Below are positions 1 to 7,462 of a stretch of 64,000 nucleotides of DNA, one piece after another; the stretch's first letter is position 1, and each line of letters opens with the position of its first letter. The notes under the pieces were generated by a model that was not told the origin of the DNA, did not search any database, and saw only the letters and a program-made list of their open reading frames with translations. Made by a program: the position numbers and the translations under genes. The DNA is from Pseudomonas brassicacearum subsp. brassicacearum. GTDB taxonomy: Bacteria; Pseudomonadota; Gammaproteobacteria; Pseudomonadales; Pseudomonadaceae. The stretch spans positions 62,001 to 126,000 of the forward strand of contig NZ_VZPJ01000009.1 in the NCBI RefSeq assembly GCF_008801605.1, in the 5' to 3' direction.

Positions 1-1
1 G

Positions 2-769
2 CCGATCTTGTTCTCGGCGCCGATGGTGCGCGCCATCCTGGACGACCGGAAGACGGTCACCCGGCGCCCAGTCAAGGGCGACCAGATCCCGCACCGCGGT
101 AGCTCTGATATCGATGGCTGCCAATGGATCGCGGTAGGCCAGCATGACCGGCGATACGGATTCATCGTTTCTGGCTCGACTGAGGAAGAGTGCGCCGCCG
201 AACTGGCGATCTATGGCCGCTGCCCCTACGGCAAGCCAGGCGACCGACTGTGGGTGCGCGAGACCACCGAGGCGGACTACGACACAACCAACGGTGCTGT
301 CCTGTCACGCTACGCCGCCGACAGGGAGCCAGTCCTATACGCCCGTTGCGAAGATCCCGAGTACAACGGCTCTGTTGCCCACTGGGATTACCCGCGCGAT
401 TCCAGGCCGAGCATCCACATGCACCGCTGGGTCTGCCGCATCCTGCTTGAGGTCGCCGCCGTCCGCGTCGAGCGGTTGCAGGACATCAGCGAGGACCAGG
501 CCAAGGCCGAAGGCTGTTTCTTCACCGACTACGGCCGCAAGTGCGGGCACGGTGGTAAAGGCTGGACCGATGTCGGGTCGTGCCCTGCGCCGGAAGCGCA
601 TCACCCGCAGCTCAATGGCTGGATGTGGGACAAGACTACCAGCCATGAACAGTGCCTTGGCGCGCCGCGCTGGGCGTTCGCCAACCTCTGGAACGCAGTC
701 AATGGCCCTGATGCCTGGGACGCCAACCCATGGGTCTGGGTCATCGAGTTCAAGCGGGTGACGCCATGA
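2..769 (+). CDS. phage-type hypothetical protein, 5' truncated by window edge
   Basis: The frame is open from base 2 and reads P-I-L-F-S-A-P-M-V-R-A-I-L-D at its start. That is the usual N-terminus of a small phage protein often labelled 'morphogenetic protein' or ASCH-like in Pseudomonas and enterobacterial prophages, so the real start lies left of the window and an internal TTG at 8 is not the start. About 255 residues are visible; they include a basic KTVTRRPVK segment near the N-terminus, a GDRLWVRE motif in the middle and many Trp residues near the C-terminus. No catalytic signature was recognised. The stop overlaps the ATG of a tiny ORF (ATGA), so it belongs to a plus-strand phage operon with the methyltransferase that follows. 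The function is unknown and the name rests on recognition of the N-terminal block only. Confidence 0.75.
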   Translation, partial: PILFSAPMVRAILDDRKTVTRRPVKGDQIPHRGSSDIDGCQWIAVGQHDRRYGFIVSGSTEEECAAELAIYGRCPYGKPGDRLWVRETTEADYDTTNGAVLSRYAADREPVLYARCEDPEYNGSVAHWDYPRDSRPSIHMHRWVCRILLEVAAVRVERLQDISEDQAKAEGCFFTDYGRKCGHGGKGWTDVGSCPAPEAHHPQLNGWMWDKTTSHEQCLGAPRWAFANLWNAVNGPDAWDANPWVWVIEFKRVTP

Positions 770-822
770 TCCTCCCCCTGCTCTACATGGCCCACCTGAT
801 CTACAGGGGGCCGAGGCCATGA
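766..822 (+). CDS. 18-codon coupled micro-ORF
   Basis: ATG at 766 overlaps the stop of the upstream phage gene (ATGA), and its own stop TGA (820-822) overlaps the ATG of the methyltransferase at 819 (ATGA again). The peptide is MILPLLYMAHLIYRGPRP: hydrophobic first half, basic end. It may be a translational coupler that hands ribosomes from one gene to the next, or a chance frame. No family is recognised. Confidence 0.3.
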   Translation: MILPLLYMAHLIYRGPRP

Positions 823-1289
823 ACGCGCAAGTCCTTGATCCATGCAGCGCCAGCCGCATGATGTGGTTCGACAAGGGCGACCAGCGCGCCCTGTTCGGCG
901 ACATCCGTGATGAAGAGCATGTGCTGTGTGATGGCCGGGTGCTGAAGGTAGAGCCCGACGTCATCATGGATTTCCGCAACCTGCCATTCCCCGATGCCAG
1001 CTTCAACATGGTTGTTTTCGACCCACCGCACCTGGTTCGCGCGGGCCGTGAGAGCTGGCTACGCCTGAAGTACGGAATACTGACTGATGACTGGCGGGAC
1101 GACCTGCGCAAAGGCTTCGCCGAGTGCTTCCGCGTGTTGCGCCCCGGTCAGTTCCTGATTTTCAAATGGAACGAAACCCAGGTCCGAGTCAGCGAGATCC
1201 TGGCCCTGACCGATGAGCAACCACTGTTTGGACACAAGTCCGGTAAGCGCGAAAAGACGCACTGGATCACCTTCATGAAACGCCACTAA
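819..1289 (+). CDS. phage SAM-dependent methyltransferase-like protein
   Basis: The product is 156 residues with DPPH at residues 68-71, just after a hydrophobic strand (MVVFDPP). This is the position of the catalytic [DNS]PP[YFWH] motif of amino-group DNA methyltransferases. A later segment, ECFRVLRPGQFLIFKWN, resembles the VLKPGG strand of class I SAM methyltransferases. A canonical FxGxG SAM-binding loop is not obvious at the N-terminus, so the fold is compact or divergent. Similar short DPPH proteins are common in Pseudomonas prophages and are annotated as class I SAM methyltransferases. The start ATG overlaps the preceding micro-ORF stop; GGGGG and GAGG lie just upstream. A role in modifying phage DNA is inference. 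Confidence 0.65.
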   Translation: MNAQVLDPCSASRMMWFDKGDQRALFGDIRDEEHVLCDGRVLKVEPDVIMDFRNLPFPDASFNMVVFDPPHLVRAGRESWLRLKYGILTDDWRDDLRKGFAECFRVLRPGQFLIFKWNETQVRVSEILALTDEQPLFGHKSGKREKTHWITFMKRH

Positions 1290-1336
1290 CCCAATCCACC
1301 TACAGCCTGCCGGTGAACGGCGGGCGAGGAATTCCT

Positions 1337-1543
1337 ATGTCAGCGAAAAAGCTGTTTGAAGTTCTGATCAGCGCCCTGCTGTACCTGCTCATCACGCTGC
1401 TCTGGTTCGTCTACGCGATGCCGGAAATGGTCGAGCAGGGCTCGGACGCAGGCCTGATCACCGCCGGCTTCGGCTCGATGGTCTGGCTCGCCGCCACCGG
1501 CTGCATCCTCATTTACATCATCCAGAAGGCGCGCCCCGCGTAA
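1337..1543 (+). CDS. small phage membrane protein
   Basis: The product is 68 residues with two predicted membrane helices: about residues 8-27 (rich in Leu, Ile and Val, ending LLWFVYAM) and about 42-62 (SMVWLAATGCILIYII). It is closed by a short basic tail. The start at 1337 is preferred over an upstream in-frame ATG at 1313 because GAGGA lies at a good distance (GGCGAGGAATTCCT-ATG). It sits between the methyltransferase and the excisionase-like gene in the same direction. No family is recognised; a holin-like or exclusion role is possible but nothing in the sequence decides it. Confidence 0.6.
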   Translation: MSAKKLFEVLISALLYLLITLLWFVYAMPEMVEQGSDAGLITAGFGSMVWLAATGCILIYIIQKARPA

Positions 1544-1579
1544 CCCTTTCTGCCGCCAGGCGCGGCACGGAGCAAGTAC

Positions 1580-1993
1580 ATGGCAAACGCCACAGCGGCA
1601 AAGGCAACAAGCATTCCGCCGAGGTTCATCCGGTTCATGGATGCACCCGGCTATCTCGGTATGTGCCGGGACGAATTCAACAAAACGGTTCGACCAAACG
1701 TGCGCGAATTCCCGATCGGGAAGCAGGGGGTAGCCTTCGATCGGATCGAGCTTGATCAGTGGGCTGACGCCTACGTCGAGAGCAAGTCGATTGAAAAGGC
1801 AGCGAATCAGGACAACAATCGCCCCCGCAGCGAGCGCCGTGGCGAACCAACAGGAGGTAAACCATGGCGAGAAAAGCGATCTCCGGCCTCTACCAGAAAG
1901 GTGGAATCTGGCAAATCGACAAAGTTTTCCGAGGTGAGCGACTTCGAGAAAGCACTGGCACTAGTGACCGGCAAGAAGCCGAGCAGTACCTGA
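1580..1993 (+). CDS. excisionase-like DNA-binding protein overlapping the integrase gene
   Basis: The product is 137 residues. Residues 14-68 (FIRFMDAPGYLGM ... GVAFDRIELDQWADAYVES) have the winged-helix layout of AlpA/Xis-type excisionases: a strand, 'YLGM..DEFN' recognition region, a hairpin, then 'FDRIELDQWAD'. Genes of this kind lie directly upstream of integrases in many Pseudomonas prophages. The C-terminal third, Lys/Arg/Ser-rich, is encoded in sequence that also encodes the first 43 residues of the integrase in another frame (130-bp overlap, 1864-1993). Directional control of integration and excision is inferred from position and fold; the DNA-binding assignment is by eye. Confidence 0.6.
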   Translation: MANATAAKATSIPPRFIRFMDAPGYLGMCRDEFNKTVRPNVREFPIGKQGVAFDRIELDQWADAYVESKSIEKAANQDNNRPRSERRGEPTGGKPWREKRSPASTRKVESGKSTKFSEVSDFEKALALVTGKKPSST

Positions 1994-3042
1994 TTCACCG
2001 CCTGGAGCAGCTTCGGCAGCAAAAGGTGTATGGCGTGCGCCGGATGCGCACCTGGGATGAGGCGGCAACGAAGTTCCTGATCGACAACAAGGACCAGCCG
2101 TCGATCAAGCTGACTGCGCATCACCTGAAGCAACTGCACCCTTATCTCAAGGATCTGCCATTGACGCACATCGATGACCAGGCTCTTGAGCCGTTCGTGA
2201 GGGATCGCTTGAAGGGAATGGTCATGCCGTGCGGCAAGCAATTGAAGCCGGTAGCGCCCAGAACGATCAACATCTCAATCGAGCGGGTGATACGGGTCCT
2301 TTCGCTTTGCGTGAGGAAATGGAGGGATGAGGAGCGCAGGCCCTGGCTGGACTCGGTTCCGATGCTGACCAGGTTGGACCTGAAGAAAAAGGTTCGCGAG
2401 CCCTACCCCATGACATGGGAAGAGCAGTCGATCCTCTTCGGGGAATTGCCGGCGCACCTGCAAACGATGGCCCTGTTCAAGGTGAACACGGGTTGCCGCG
2501 AGCAAGAGGTCTGCAAGTTGAGATGGGACTGGGAGATTCCGGTGCCGGAGCTTGGCACCAGCGTGTTCCTGATACCGTCCGACTTCGGCGGGAGGAACGA
2601 ACGGTCAGGCGTGAAAAATGGCGACGAGCGGTTGGTTGTGCTGAACAACGTGGCGAAGTCGATCATTGATAAGCAGCGCGGCCTGAGCAAGGAATGGGTT
2701 TTCCCGTACAACGGCACGGCCATGCATCGCATGAACGACTCGGCCTGGAAGAAAGCACGGGTGAGAGCGGCGAAACTCTGGCAGGAGGAAAACCTTCGCC
2801 CCGCTCACCCTGGGTATGCATCCATAAGGGTGCACGACCTGAAGCACACGTTTGGCCGTCGCCTTCGGGCGGCAGGTGTCACGCAGGAAGACCGAAAGGC
2901 TTTGCTGGGACACAAGAACGGCAGCATCACCAGTCACTACTCGGGCGCCGAGCTCGGGCATCTGATCGAAGCTGCAAATATGGTATCAGCAACCGACTCT
3001 AGGGGACCGGTGCTGACAATCTTGAAGAGGAAAACAGGATGA
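1864..3042 (+). CDS. int: tyrosine-type phage integrase
   Basis: The product is 392 residues. The N-terminal part has the GxWxIDKxFRGERLRESTGT pattern of an arm-binding domain, followed by a core-binding helical region (about 60-165) and a catalytic domain (about 180-370). The catalytic set is visible: Arg212 (TGCREQEV), a basic hairpin near Lys251, His324-Asp-Leu-Lys327 (the HxxR box with Lys in place of Arg), His350 (LLGH) and Tyr359 (SHYS). The start is supported by AGGAGG 7 bases upstream of the ATG. The gene points at the tRNA-Pro 3' end 70 bp away, the standard arrangement for an element integrated at that tRNA. Lys in the HxxR box recurs, as I recall, in related Pseudomonas integrases, so it does not by itself imply inactivity. 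Confidence 0.93.
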   Translation: MARKAISGLYQKGGIWQIDKVFRGERLRESTGTSDRQEAEQYLIHRLEQLRQQKVYGVRRMRTWDEAATKFLIDNKDQPSIKLTAHHLKQLHPYLKDLPLTHIDDQALEPFVRDRLKGMVMPCGKQLKPVAPRTINISIERVIRVLSLCVRKWRDEERRPWLDSVPMLTRLDLKKKVREPYPMTWEEQSILFGELPAHLQTMALFKVNTGCREQEVCKLRWDWEIPVPELGTSVFLIPSDFGGRNERSGVKNGDERLVVLNNVAKSIIDKQRGLSKEWVFPYNGTAMHRMNDSAWKKARVRAAKLWQEENLRPAHPGYASIRVHDLKHTFGRRLRAAGVTQEDRKALLGHKNGSITSHYSGAELGHLIEAANMVSATDSRGPVLTILKRKTG

Positions 3043-3066
3043 AGTCCCGAAAAACTCCCCACCAAT

Positions 3067-3095
3067 GAAAAAGCCCAACTGGCTAGAGTTGGGCT
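3067..3095 (-). terminator. rho-independent terminator after tRNA-Pro
   Basis: There is a perfect 9-bp stem, AGCCCAACT at 3072-3080 with AGTTGGGCT at 3087-3095, and a six-base loop. Read on the minus strand it is followed by TTTTTC. It ends transcription coming through the tRNA-Pro gene and also separates host transcription from the convergent integrase gene. Confidence 0.8.
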
Positions 3096-3111
3096 AAGTC
3101 ATTGAAAAATA

Positions 3112-3160
3112 TGGTCGGGACGGAGTGATTCGAACACTCGACCCCTAGCACCCCATGCTA
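3112..3160. other. predicted prophage attachment site (att) within tRNA-Pro 3' half
   Basis: The integrase ends 70 bp from the 3' end of tRNA-Pro and is transcribed toward it. Tyrosine integrases arranged this way normally recombine at an identity block covering the tRNA 3' end, rebuilding an intact tRNA. The matching copy should lie left of the window, so the core cannot be delimited here. Confidence 0.5.
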
Positions 3161-3188
3161 GTGCGCTACCGGACTGCGCTACGCCCCG
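3112..3188 (-). tRNA. tRNA-Pro (anticodon GGG)
   Basis: The minus strand folds into a full cloverleaf of 77 nt including an encoded CCA (TGG at 3112-3114 on plus). The acceptor arm is CGGGGCG with CGTCCCG (one G-U pair) and discriminator A. The anticodon stem CTAGC/GCTAG encloses the loop ATGGGGT, giving anticodon GGG, which reads CCC and CCU. The T-arm is GAGTG-TTCGAAT-CACTC. The gene lies downstream of merR/ihfA on the same strand. Confidence 0.97.
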
Positions 3189-3204
3189 ACTAGGCGTGAA
3201 TCTT

Positions 3205-3224
3205 GTTCCGCTTCTCAACGGAAC
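3205..3224 (-). other. short hairpin between merR and tRNA-Pro
   Basis: GTTCCG (3205-3210) and CGGAAC (3219-3224) form a six-bp stem with an eight-base loop. No T-run follows on either strand, so it may be a processing site or leader structure of the tRNA transcript rather than a terminator. A possible -10 (TATATT on minus) lies at 3232-3237. Confidence 0.35.
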
Positions 3225-3278
3225 GCTCAGGAATATATCGCAAGCTTTTGAAAACTGGAAGTATTTAAAAGCAGAAAT

Positions 3279-3635
3279 TTATTTCTTGAGCACCACCAGA
3301 ACATCTTCAAGCTCGGCGATCATCTGGCGGATCATCTGTTTGTACTGGGTTGTATCGTCTTTGGCCTCATCACCGGAGAGGCGCAGACGCGCTCCGCCGA
3401 TGGTGAACCCCTGGTCATAGAGCAGCGCGCGGATCTGCCGGATCATCAGCACGTCTTGGCGCTGATAATACCGACGGTTTCCGCGGCGCTTGACCGGGTT
3501 GAGTTGAGGAAACTCCTGCTCCCAATAGCGCAGCACGTGCGGTTTTACCGCACACAGCTCGCTGACTTCACCAATGGTGAAGTAGCGTTTGCCCGGGATG
3601 ACGGGTAGTTCGTCGTTATGACTTGGTTCCAGCAT
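3279..3635 (-). CDS. MerR-family transcriptional regulator
   Basis: The product is 118 residues. It contains an N-terminal MerR winged helix-turn-helix (about 18-85: KRYFTIGEVSEL, then VLRYWEQEFPQL, then RRYYQRQDV) and a short C-terminal helix (about 98-118) that would form the dimer coiled coil. The C-terminal ligand-binding extension of metal or drug sensors, and its Cys residues, are absent, so no effector can be read. It overlaps the end of ihfA by 20 bp. ATG at 3635 was chosen over an upstream TTG because GAGG lies before it and the protein matches the usual Pseudomonas length. The neighbouring ihfA-merR order is conserved in the genus; its targets are unknown. Confidence 0.85.
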   Translation of the reverse strand: MLEPSHNDELPVIPGKRYFTIGEVSELCAVKPHVLRYWEQEFPQLNPVKRRGNRRYYQRQDVLMIRQIRALLYDQGFTIGGARLRLSGDEAKDDTTQYKQMIRQMIAELEDVLVVLKK

Positions 3636-3918
3636 AAGCCTCAACTCGGGCCTTCAACTTCTGCCCTGGACGAAAGGTGACCACACGGCGAGCCGTGATC
3701 GGGATTTCTTCTCCCGTTTTCGGATTGCGGCCAGGCCGCTGGCGTTTGTCCCGCAGGTCAAAATTGCCAAAACCGGACAATTTGACCTGTTCGTTGTCTT
3801 CCAGAGCGTGCCTGATTTCTTCGAAAAACAGTTCGACCAATTCTTTGGCCTCCCGTTTATTCAGGCCCAGCTCCTCATACAGACGTTCCGCCATCTCAGC
3901 TTTCGTCAGAGCCCCCAT
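3616..3918 (-). CDS. ihfA: integration host factor alpha subunit
   Basis: The 100-residue product is a typical IHF/HU fold. The N-terminal helical dimer region begins MGALTKAEMAERLYEELGL; the centre has KLSGFGNFDLRDK; and the beta arm carries the RPGRNPKTGEEIPI signature with the Pro that intercalates at DNA kinks. It pairs with IhfB (encoded elsewhere) to bend DNA sharply in promoters, replication origins and phage attachment sites. The start is 3 bp after the pheT stop, so it is co-transcribed with pheST as in other gammaproteobacteria. The nearby prophage integrase may use IHF, but that is inference. Confidence 0.97.
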   Translation of the reverse strand: MGALTKAEMAERLYEELGLNKREAKELVELFFEEIRHALEDNEQVKLSGFGNFDLRDKRQRPGRNPKTGEEIPITARRVVTFRPGQKLKARVEAYAGTKS

Positions 3919-3921
3919 ACG

Positions 3922-6300
3922 TCACTTCCTTAACGTGGCGTTCAACCTGGTTTCGAGCGAGGTGAGGATATTCTGCGTTGCGGTATTCACCTCATCGTCA
4001 TTAAGAGTGCGCGATGGATGCTGCCAGGTCAAGCCGACTGCAAGGCTTTTTCTATGCGGATCAATGCCTTTACCCTGATACACGTCAAATAGCCTGAGGT
4101 CCGTGAGCCATTCGCCTGCATTTTCACGGATTACGTCCAGCACAGCGCTGGAAGCAACGTCACGGTCGGCCAGCAACGCAAGGTCACGACGCACTTCAGG
4201 AAAGCGCGATAACTCCTGGAATTTCGGCATTTTCCCCAGCGCCACTTCGGCCAGGACCAGCTCGAAAACGAAGACCGGACGATCAAGGCCCAGGGTTTTC
4301 GACAATTCCGGGTGAATGGCACCGACATAGCCGACTTCACGCCCGTCTCGTTCGATGCGCGCGGTCTGCCCCGGGTGCAGCGCCGGGTGCTTGCCCGGGA
4401 CGAAAGTGAACGCGTCGAGCGCACCGGCGAAGCCCAGCACCGCTTCGACGTCAGCCTTGACGTCGAAGAAGTCGACGACATCGCGACCTTGCGCCCAGCC
4501 TTCCGGCAAGCGGCTACCACAGACGACACCGGCCAGCATCGGCTCTTGCTTCAAGCCTTCCAGCTGACCGACAAAACGCAGGCCGCTTTCGAACAGCCGC
4601 ACGCGATCCTGCTGGCGGTTCAGGTTGTGCTGGAGCGACTTGACCAGGCCTGGCCACAGGGACGAGCGCATGGCAGCCATGTCGTTGGAAATCGGATTGG
4701 CCAACAACAGCGGCTCGACACCCGGATTGAACAGCTCGAACTGGCGTGGATCGATGAAGCTGTAGGTGATCGCTTCCTGATACCCACGGGCCACCAACAG
4801 GCGGCGCAGTTCCGGCAGGTCGCTGCGGGCTTCAGCCTTGGCCTGTGGGGCCAGGCGTGCTTGCGGGTAGCGAACCGGCAGGCGGTTGTAACCGTACAAG
4901 CGGGCCAGTTCTTCGATCAGGTCGACTTCCAGGCTGATATCGAAGCGATGGCTTGGCACTTCGACGCGCCACTGCCCTGCCCCATCGGCGCTGATGTTCA
5001 GGCCCAAGGCGCTGAGCAGTCGTTCGACTTCGGCCGGGTCCATTTCCATGCCCAGCATCTGGGTGATGCGCTGGGCACGCAGGGTGACCGGGGCAATCTT
5101 GGGCAGGTGCTGTTCGCTGACCGTCTCGATGATCGGGCCGGCTTCACCACCCGTGTTATCCAGCAGCAGGCCTGTGGCGCGCTCCATGGCTTCACGGGCC
5201 AGTTGCCAGTCCACGCCACGCTCGTAGCGGTGCGAGGCGTCGGTGTGCAGGCCATAGGAGCGGGCCTTGCCAGCGACGGCGATCTGGTCGAAGAACGCAC
5301 TTTCCAGGAATACATCGCGGGTCGTCGTGGAGACACCGCTGTGCTCGCCGCCCATTACGCCAGCAATTGCCAGGGCACGGGAGTGGTCGGCAATCACCAG
5401 GGTGTCGCTGCGCAGGGTCACTTCCTGGCCGTCGAGCAGCACCAGCTTCTCACCCTCTTCGGCCATGCGTACGCGGATGCCACCGTTGATTTCGGCGAGA
5501 TCGAACGCATGCAGCGGCTGACCCAGCTCCAGCATCACATAGTTGGTGATGTCGACAGCGGCGTCGATGCTGCGCACGTCGGCGCGACGCAGGCGCTCGA
5601 CCATCCACAGCGGCGTCGGCTTGGACAGGTCGACGTTACGGATCACACGACCCAGGTAACGCGGGCACGCGGCCGGCGCCAGGACTTCAATCGAACGCAC
5701 TTCGTCGTGCACGGCCGGCACGCTCGCAACCACGGGACGCGTCACTGGAGCGGCATACAACGCGCCGACTTCACGGGCCAGGCCGGCCAGGGACAGGCAA
5801 TCGCCACGGTTCGGCGTCAGGTCGACCTCGATGCTCGCATCGTCCAGGCCCAGGTATTCACGGATGTCCTGGCCAACCGGCGCATCCGCCGGGAGTTCCA
5901 TCAGGCCATCGTTGCCTTCGCCAATCTGCAGCTCGGCCTGGGAGCACAACATGCCGTTGGACTCGACGCCGCGCAGCTTGGCTTTCTTGATCTTGAAGTC
6001 GCCCGGCAGTTCGGCACCGATCATGGCGAACGGGATCTTCAGGCCCGGGCGCACGTTGGGCGCTCCACAGACGACCTGGAAGGTTTCCGCGCCATTGCTG
6101 ACCTGGCAAACCCGCAGTTTGTCAGCGTCTGGGTGCTGCTCGGTGCCCAGCACCTCGCCCACTACCACACCGCTGAAATCACCGGCGGCCGGCGTGACGC
6201 TATCGACCTCAAGGCCGGCCATCGACAGGCGAGCAACCAGCTCGTCCCGACTTACCTGCGGGCTTACCCAGCCGCGCAGCCATTGTTCACTGAATTTCAT
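3922..6300 (-). CDS. pheT: phenylalanyl-tRNA synthetase beta subunit
   Basis: The product is 792 residues, the usual bacterial PheT length. Domains in order: an EMAP II-like tRNA-binding OB fold (about 39-150, with VVCGAPNVRPG), a B3/B4 editing domain (about 210-385, with PLHAFDL), B5 (about 400-475), a catalytic-like core, and a C-terminal ferredoxin-fold anticodon-binding domain (about 700-792, with FPEVRRDLALL). It forms the alpha2-beta2 enzyme that charges tRNA-Phe and edits mischarged Tyr-tRNA. The ATG follows GGAGAGCAGG and lies 36 bp after pheS. Confidence 0.97.
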   Translation of the reverse strand: MKFSEQWLRGWVSPQVSRDELVARLSMAGLEVDSVTPAAGDFSGVVVGEVLGTEQHPDADKLRVCQVSNGAETFQVVCGAPNVRPGLKIPFAMIGAELPGDFKIKKAKLRGVESNGMLCSQAELQIGEGNDGLMELPADAPVGQDIREYLGLDDASIEVDLTPNRGDCLSLAGLAREVGALYAAPVTRPVVASVPAVHDEVRSIEVLAPAACPRYLGRVIRNVDLSKPTPLWMVERLRRADVRSIDAAVDITNYVMLELGQPLHAFDLAEINGGIRVRMAEEGEKLVLLDGQEVTLRSDTLVIADHSRALAIAGVMGGEHSGVSTTTRDVFLESAFFDQIAVAGKARSYGLHTDASHRYERGVDWQLAREAMERATGLLLDNTGGEAGPIIETVSEQHLPKIAPVTLRAQRITQMLGMEMDPAEVERLLSALGLNISADGAGQWRVEVPSHRFDISLEVDLIEELARLYGYNRLPVRYPQARLAPQAKAEARSDLPELRRLLVARGYQEAITYSFIDPRQFELFNPGVEPLLLANPISNDMAAMRSSLWPGLVKSLQHNLNRQQDRVRLFESGLRFVGQLEGLKQEPMLAGVVCGSRLPEGWAQGRDVVDFFDVKADVEAVLGFAGALDAFTFVPGKHPALHPGQTARIERDGREVGYVGAIHPELSKTLGLDRPVFVFELVLAEVALGKMPKFQELSRFPEVRRDLALLADRDVASSAVLDVIRENAGEWLTDLRLFDVYQGKGIDPHRKSLAVGLTWQHPSRTLNDDEVNTATQNILTSLETRLNATLRK

Positions 6301-6336
6301 CCTGCTCTCCTATTAGATTCGTTACGGGTCTGCGGC

Positions 6337-7353
6337 TTAGCGAAATTGCGCAAGGAACCGCAAGTCGTTGTCGAAGAACAGGCGCAAGTCATTCACACCG
6401 TAACGCAGCATGGCCAGGCGCTCGACGCCCATGCCGAAGGCAAAGCCCGAGAACTCTTCCGGATCGATCCCGGACATACGCAGCACGTTCGGGTGAACCA
6501 TGCCGCAGCCCATGACTTCCAGCCAGCCAGTCTGTTTGCAGACGCGGCAGCCTTTACCGCTGCACATCACGCATTCCATGTCGACTTCAGCCGATGGCTC
6601 GGTGAACGGGAAGTACGAAGGGCGGAAACGCACGGCCAGTTCTTTTTCGAAGAACACCCGCAGGAACTCTTCGATCGTTCCTTTCAGGTCGGCGAAATTG
6701 ATGTCGCGATCAACCAGCAGGCCTTCGACCTGGTGGAACATCGGCGAGTGGGTGATATCGGAGTCGCTGCGGTACACACGGCCTGGGCAGACGATGCGGA
6801 TCGGCGGCTGTTGCGATTCCATGGTGCGGACCTGTACCGGCGAGGTATGGGTGCGCAACAGCATGTTCGCGTTGAAATAGAAAGTGTCATGCATCGACCG
6901 GGCCGGGTGATGGCCTGGGATGTTGAGCGCTTCGAAGTTGTGGTAGTCGTCTTCGACCTCAGGGCCTTCGGCAATGCCGTAGCCGATGTGGGTGAAGAAC
7001 TGCTCGATGCGTTCCAGCGTCCGGGTCACCGGATGCAGGCCACCGGAAGTCTGGCCACGGCCAGGCAGGGTCACGTCGATGGACTCGGCGGCGAGCTTGG
7101 CAGCCAGATCCGCCTCCTCGAACAACGCCTTGCGCGCATTGAGGACCTCTGTGACACGCTCCTTGGCAACGTTGATGAGCGCACCGACCTGCGGACGCTC
7201 TTCGGCTGGCAGGTTCCCCAGGGTCTTCATCACCTGAGTCAACTCGCCCTTCTTGCCAAGGTAGTGAACCCGGATTTGCTCCAGGGCATTGATATCTTCA
7301 GCGCTTTGCACAGCCTCTAGTGCTTGAGCGACCAGCGCGTCCAGGTTTTCCAT
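6337..7353 (-). CDS. pheS: phenylalanyl-tRNA synthetase alpha subunit
   Basis: The 338-residue class II synthetase subunit carries the catalytic site. An N-terminal coiled-coil tRNA-binding arm (about 1-90) is followed by the catalytic core. It shows DTFYF, then the motif 2 region (RVYRSD ... FHQVEGL), and motif 3 near the C-terminus (GFAFGMGVERLAML). A CxxC pair (CVMCSGKGCRVC) is present in the insertion loop, as in several proteobacterial PheS proteins. It partners with PheT encoded next. The leader between rplT and pheS contains strong hairpins (see 7372-7458), which may regulate synthetase expression. Confidence 0.97.
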   Translation of the reverse strand: MENLDALVAQALEAVQSAEDINALEQIRVHYLGKKGELTQVMKTLGNLPAEERPQVGALINVAKERVTEVLNARKALFEEADLAAKLAAESIDVTLPGRGQTSGGLHPVTRTLERIEQFFTHIGYGIAEGPEVEDDYHNFEALNIPGHHPARSMHDTFYFNANMLLRTHTSPVQVRTMESQQPPIRIVCPGRVYRSDSDITHSPMFHQVEGLLVDRDINFADLKGTIEEFLRVFFEKELAVRFRPSYFPFTEPSAEVDMECVMCSGKGCRVCKQTGWLEVMGCGMVHPNVLRMSGIDPEEFSGFAFGMGVERLAMLRYGVNDLRLFFDNDLRFLAQFR

Positions 7354-7371
7354 GTACAGACTCCAGATACG

Positions 7372-7407
7372 AAATAGGGGAAGAGCTTTAAGGCTCTTCC
7401 CCTATTT
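7372..7407 (-). promoter_or_regulatory. 15-bp perfect hairpin in the pheS leader (possible attenuator)
   Basis: AAATAGGGGAAGAGC (7372-7386) pairs perfectly with GCTCTTCCCCTATTT (7393-7407) across a six-base loop. On the minus strand it is followed by only a short TTT, and the pheS ATG comes 18 bp later. It may be a partial terminator, an attenuator or an RNase processing site between ribosomal-protein and synthetase genes. No Phe-rich leader peptide was found. Confidence 0.5.
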
Positions 7408-7440
7408 ATGACGTTCGACACCTGGGCCCACAGATGTAGG

Positions 7441-7458
7441 CCCCGGTGACTGCCGGGG
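7441..7458 (-). promoter_or_regulatory. GC-rich hairpin just after rplT
   Basis: CCCCGG and CCGGGG form a six-bp stem with a six-base loop, starting 5 bases after the rplT stop on the minus strand. It is too short of T residues to be called a terminator. It probably protects or delimits the rplT 3' end. Confidence 0.35.
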
Positions 7459-7462
7459 GTAC

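Noticed and set aside
4312..7320. 1002-codon open frame on plus across pheT and pheS
   Set aside because: It is exactly antisense to two certain synthetase genes, has no ribosome site, and is low-complexity Ala/Gln/His-rich, as expected from GC-rich antisense DNA.
7354..7462. pheM-like leader peptide or T-box
   Set aside because: No short frame with a run of Phe codons and no T-box specifier or antiterminator sequence was found.
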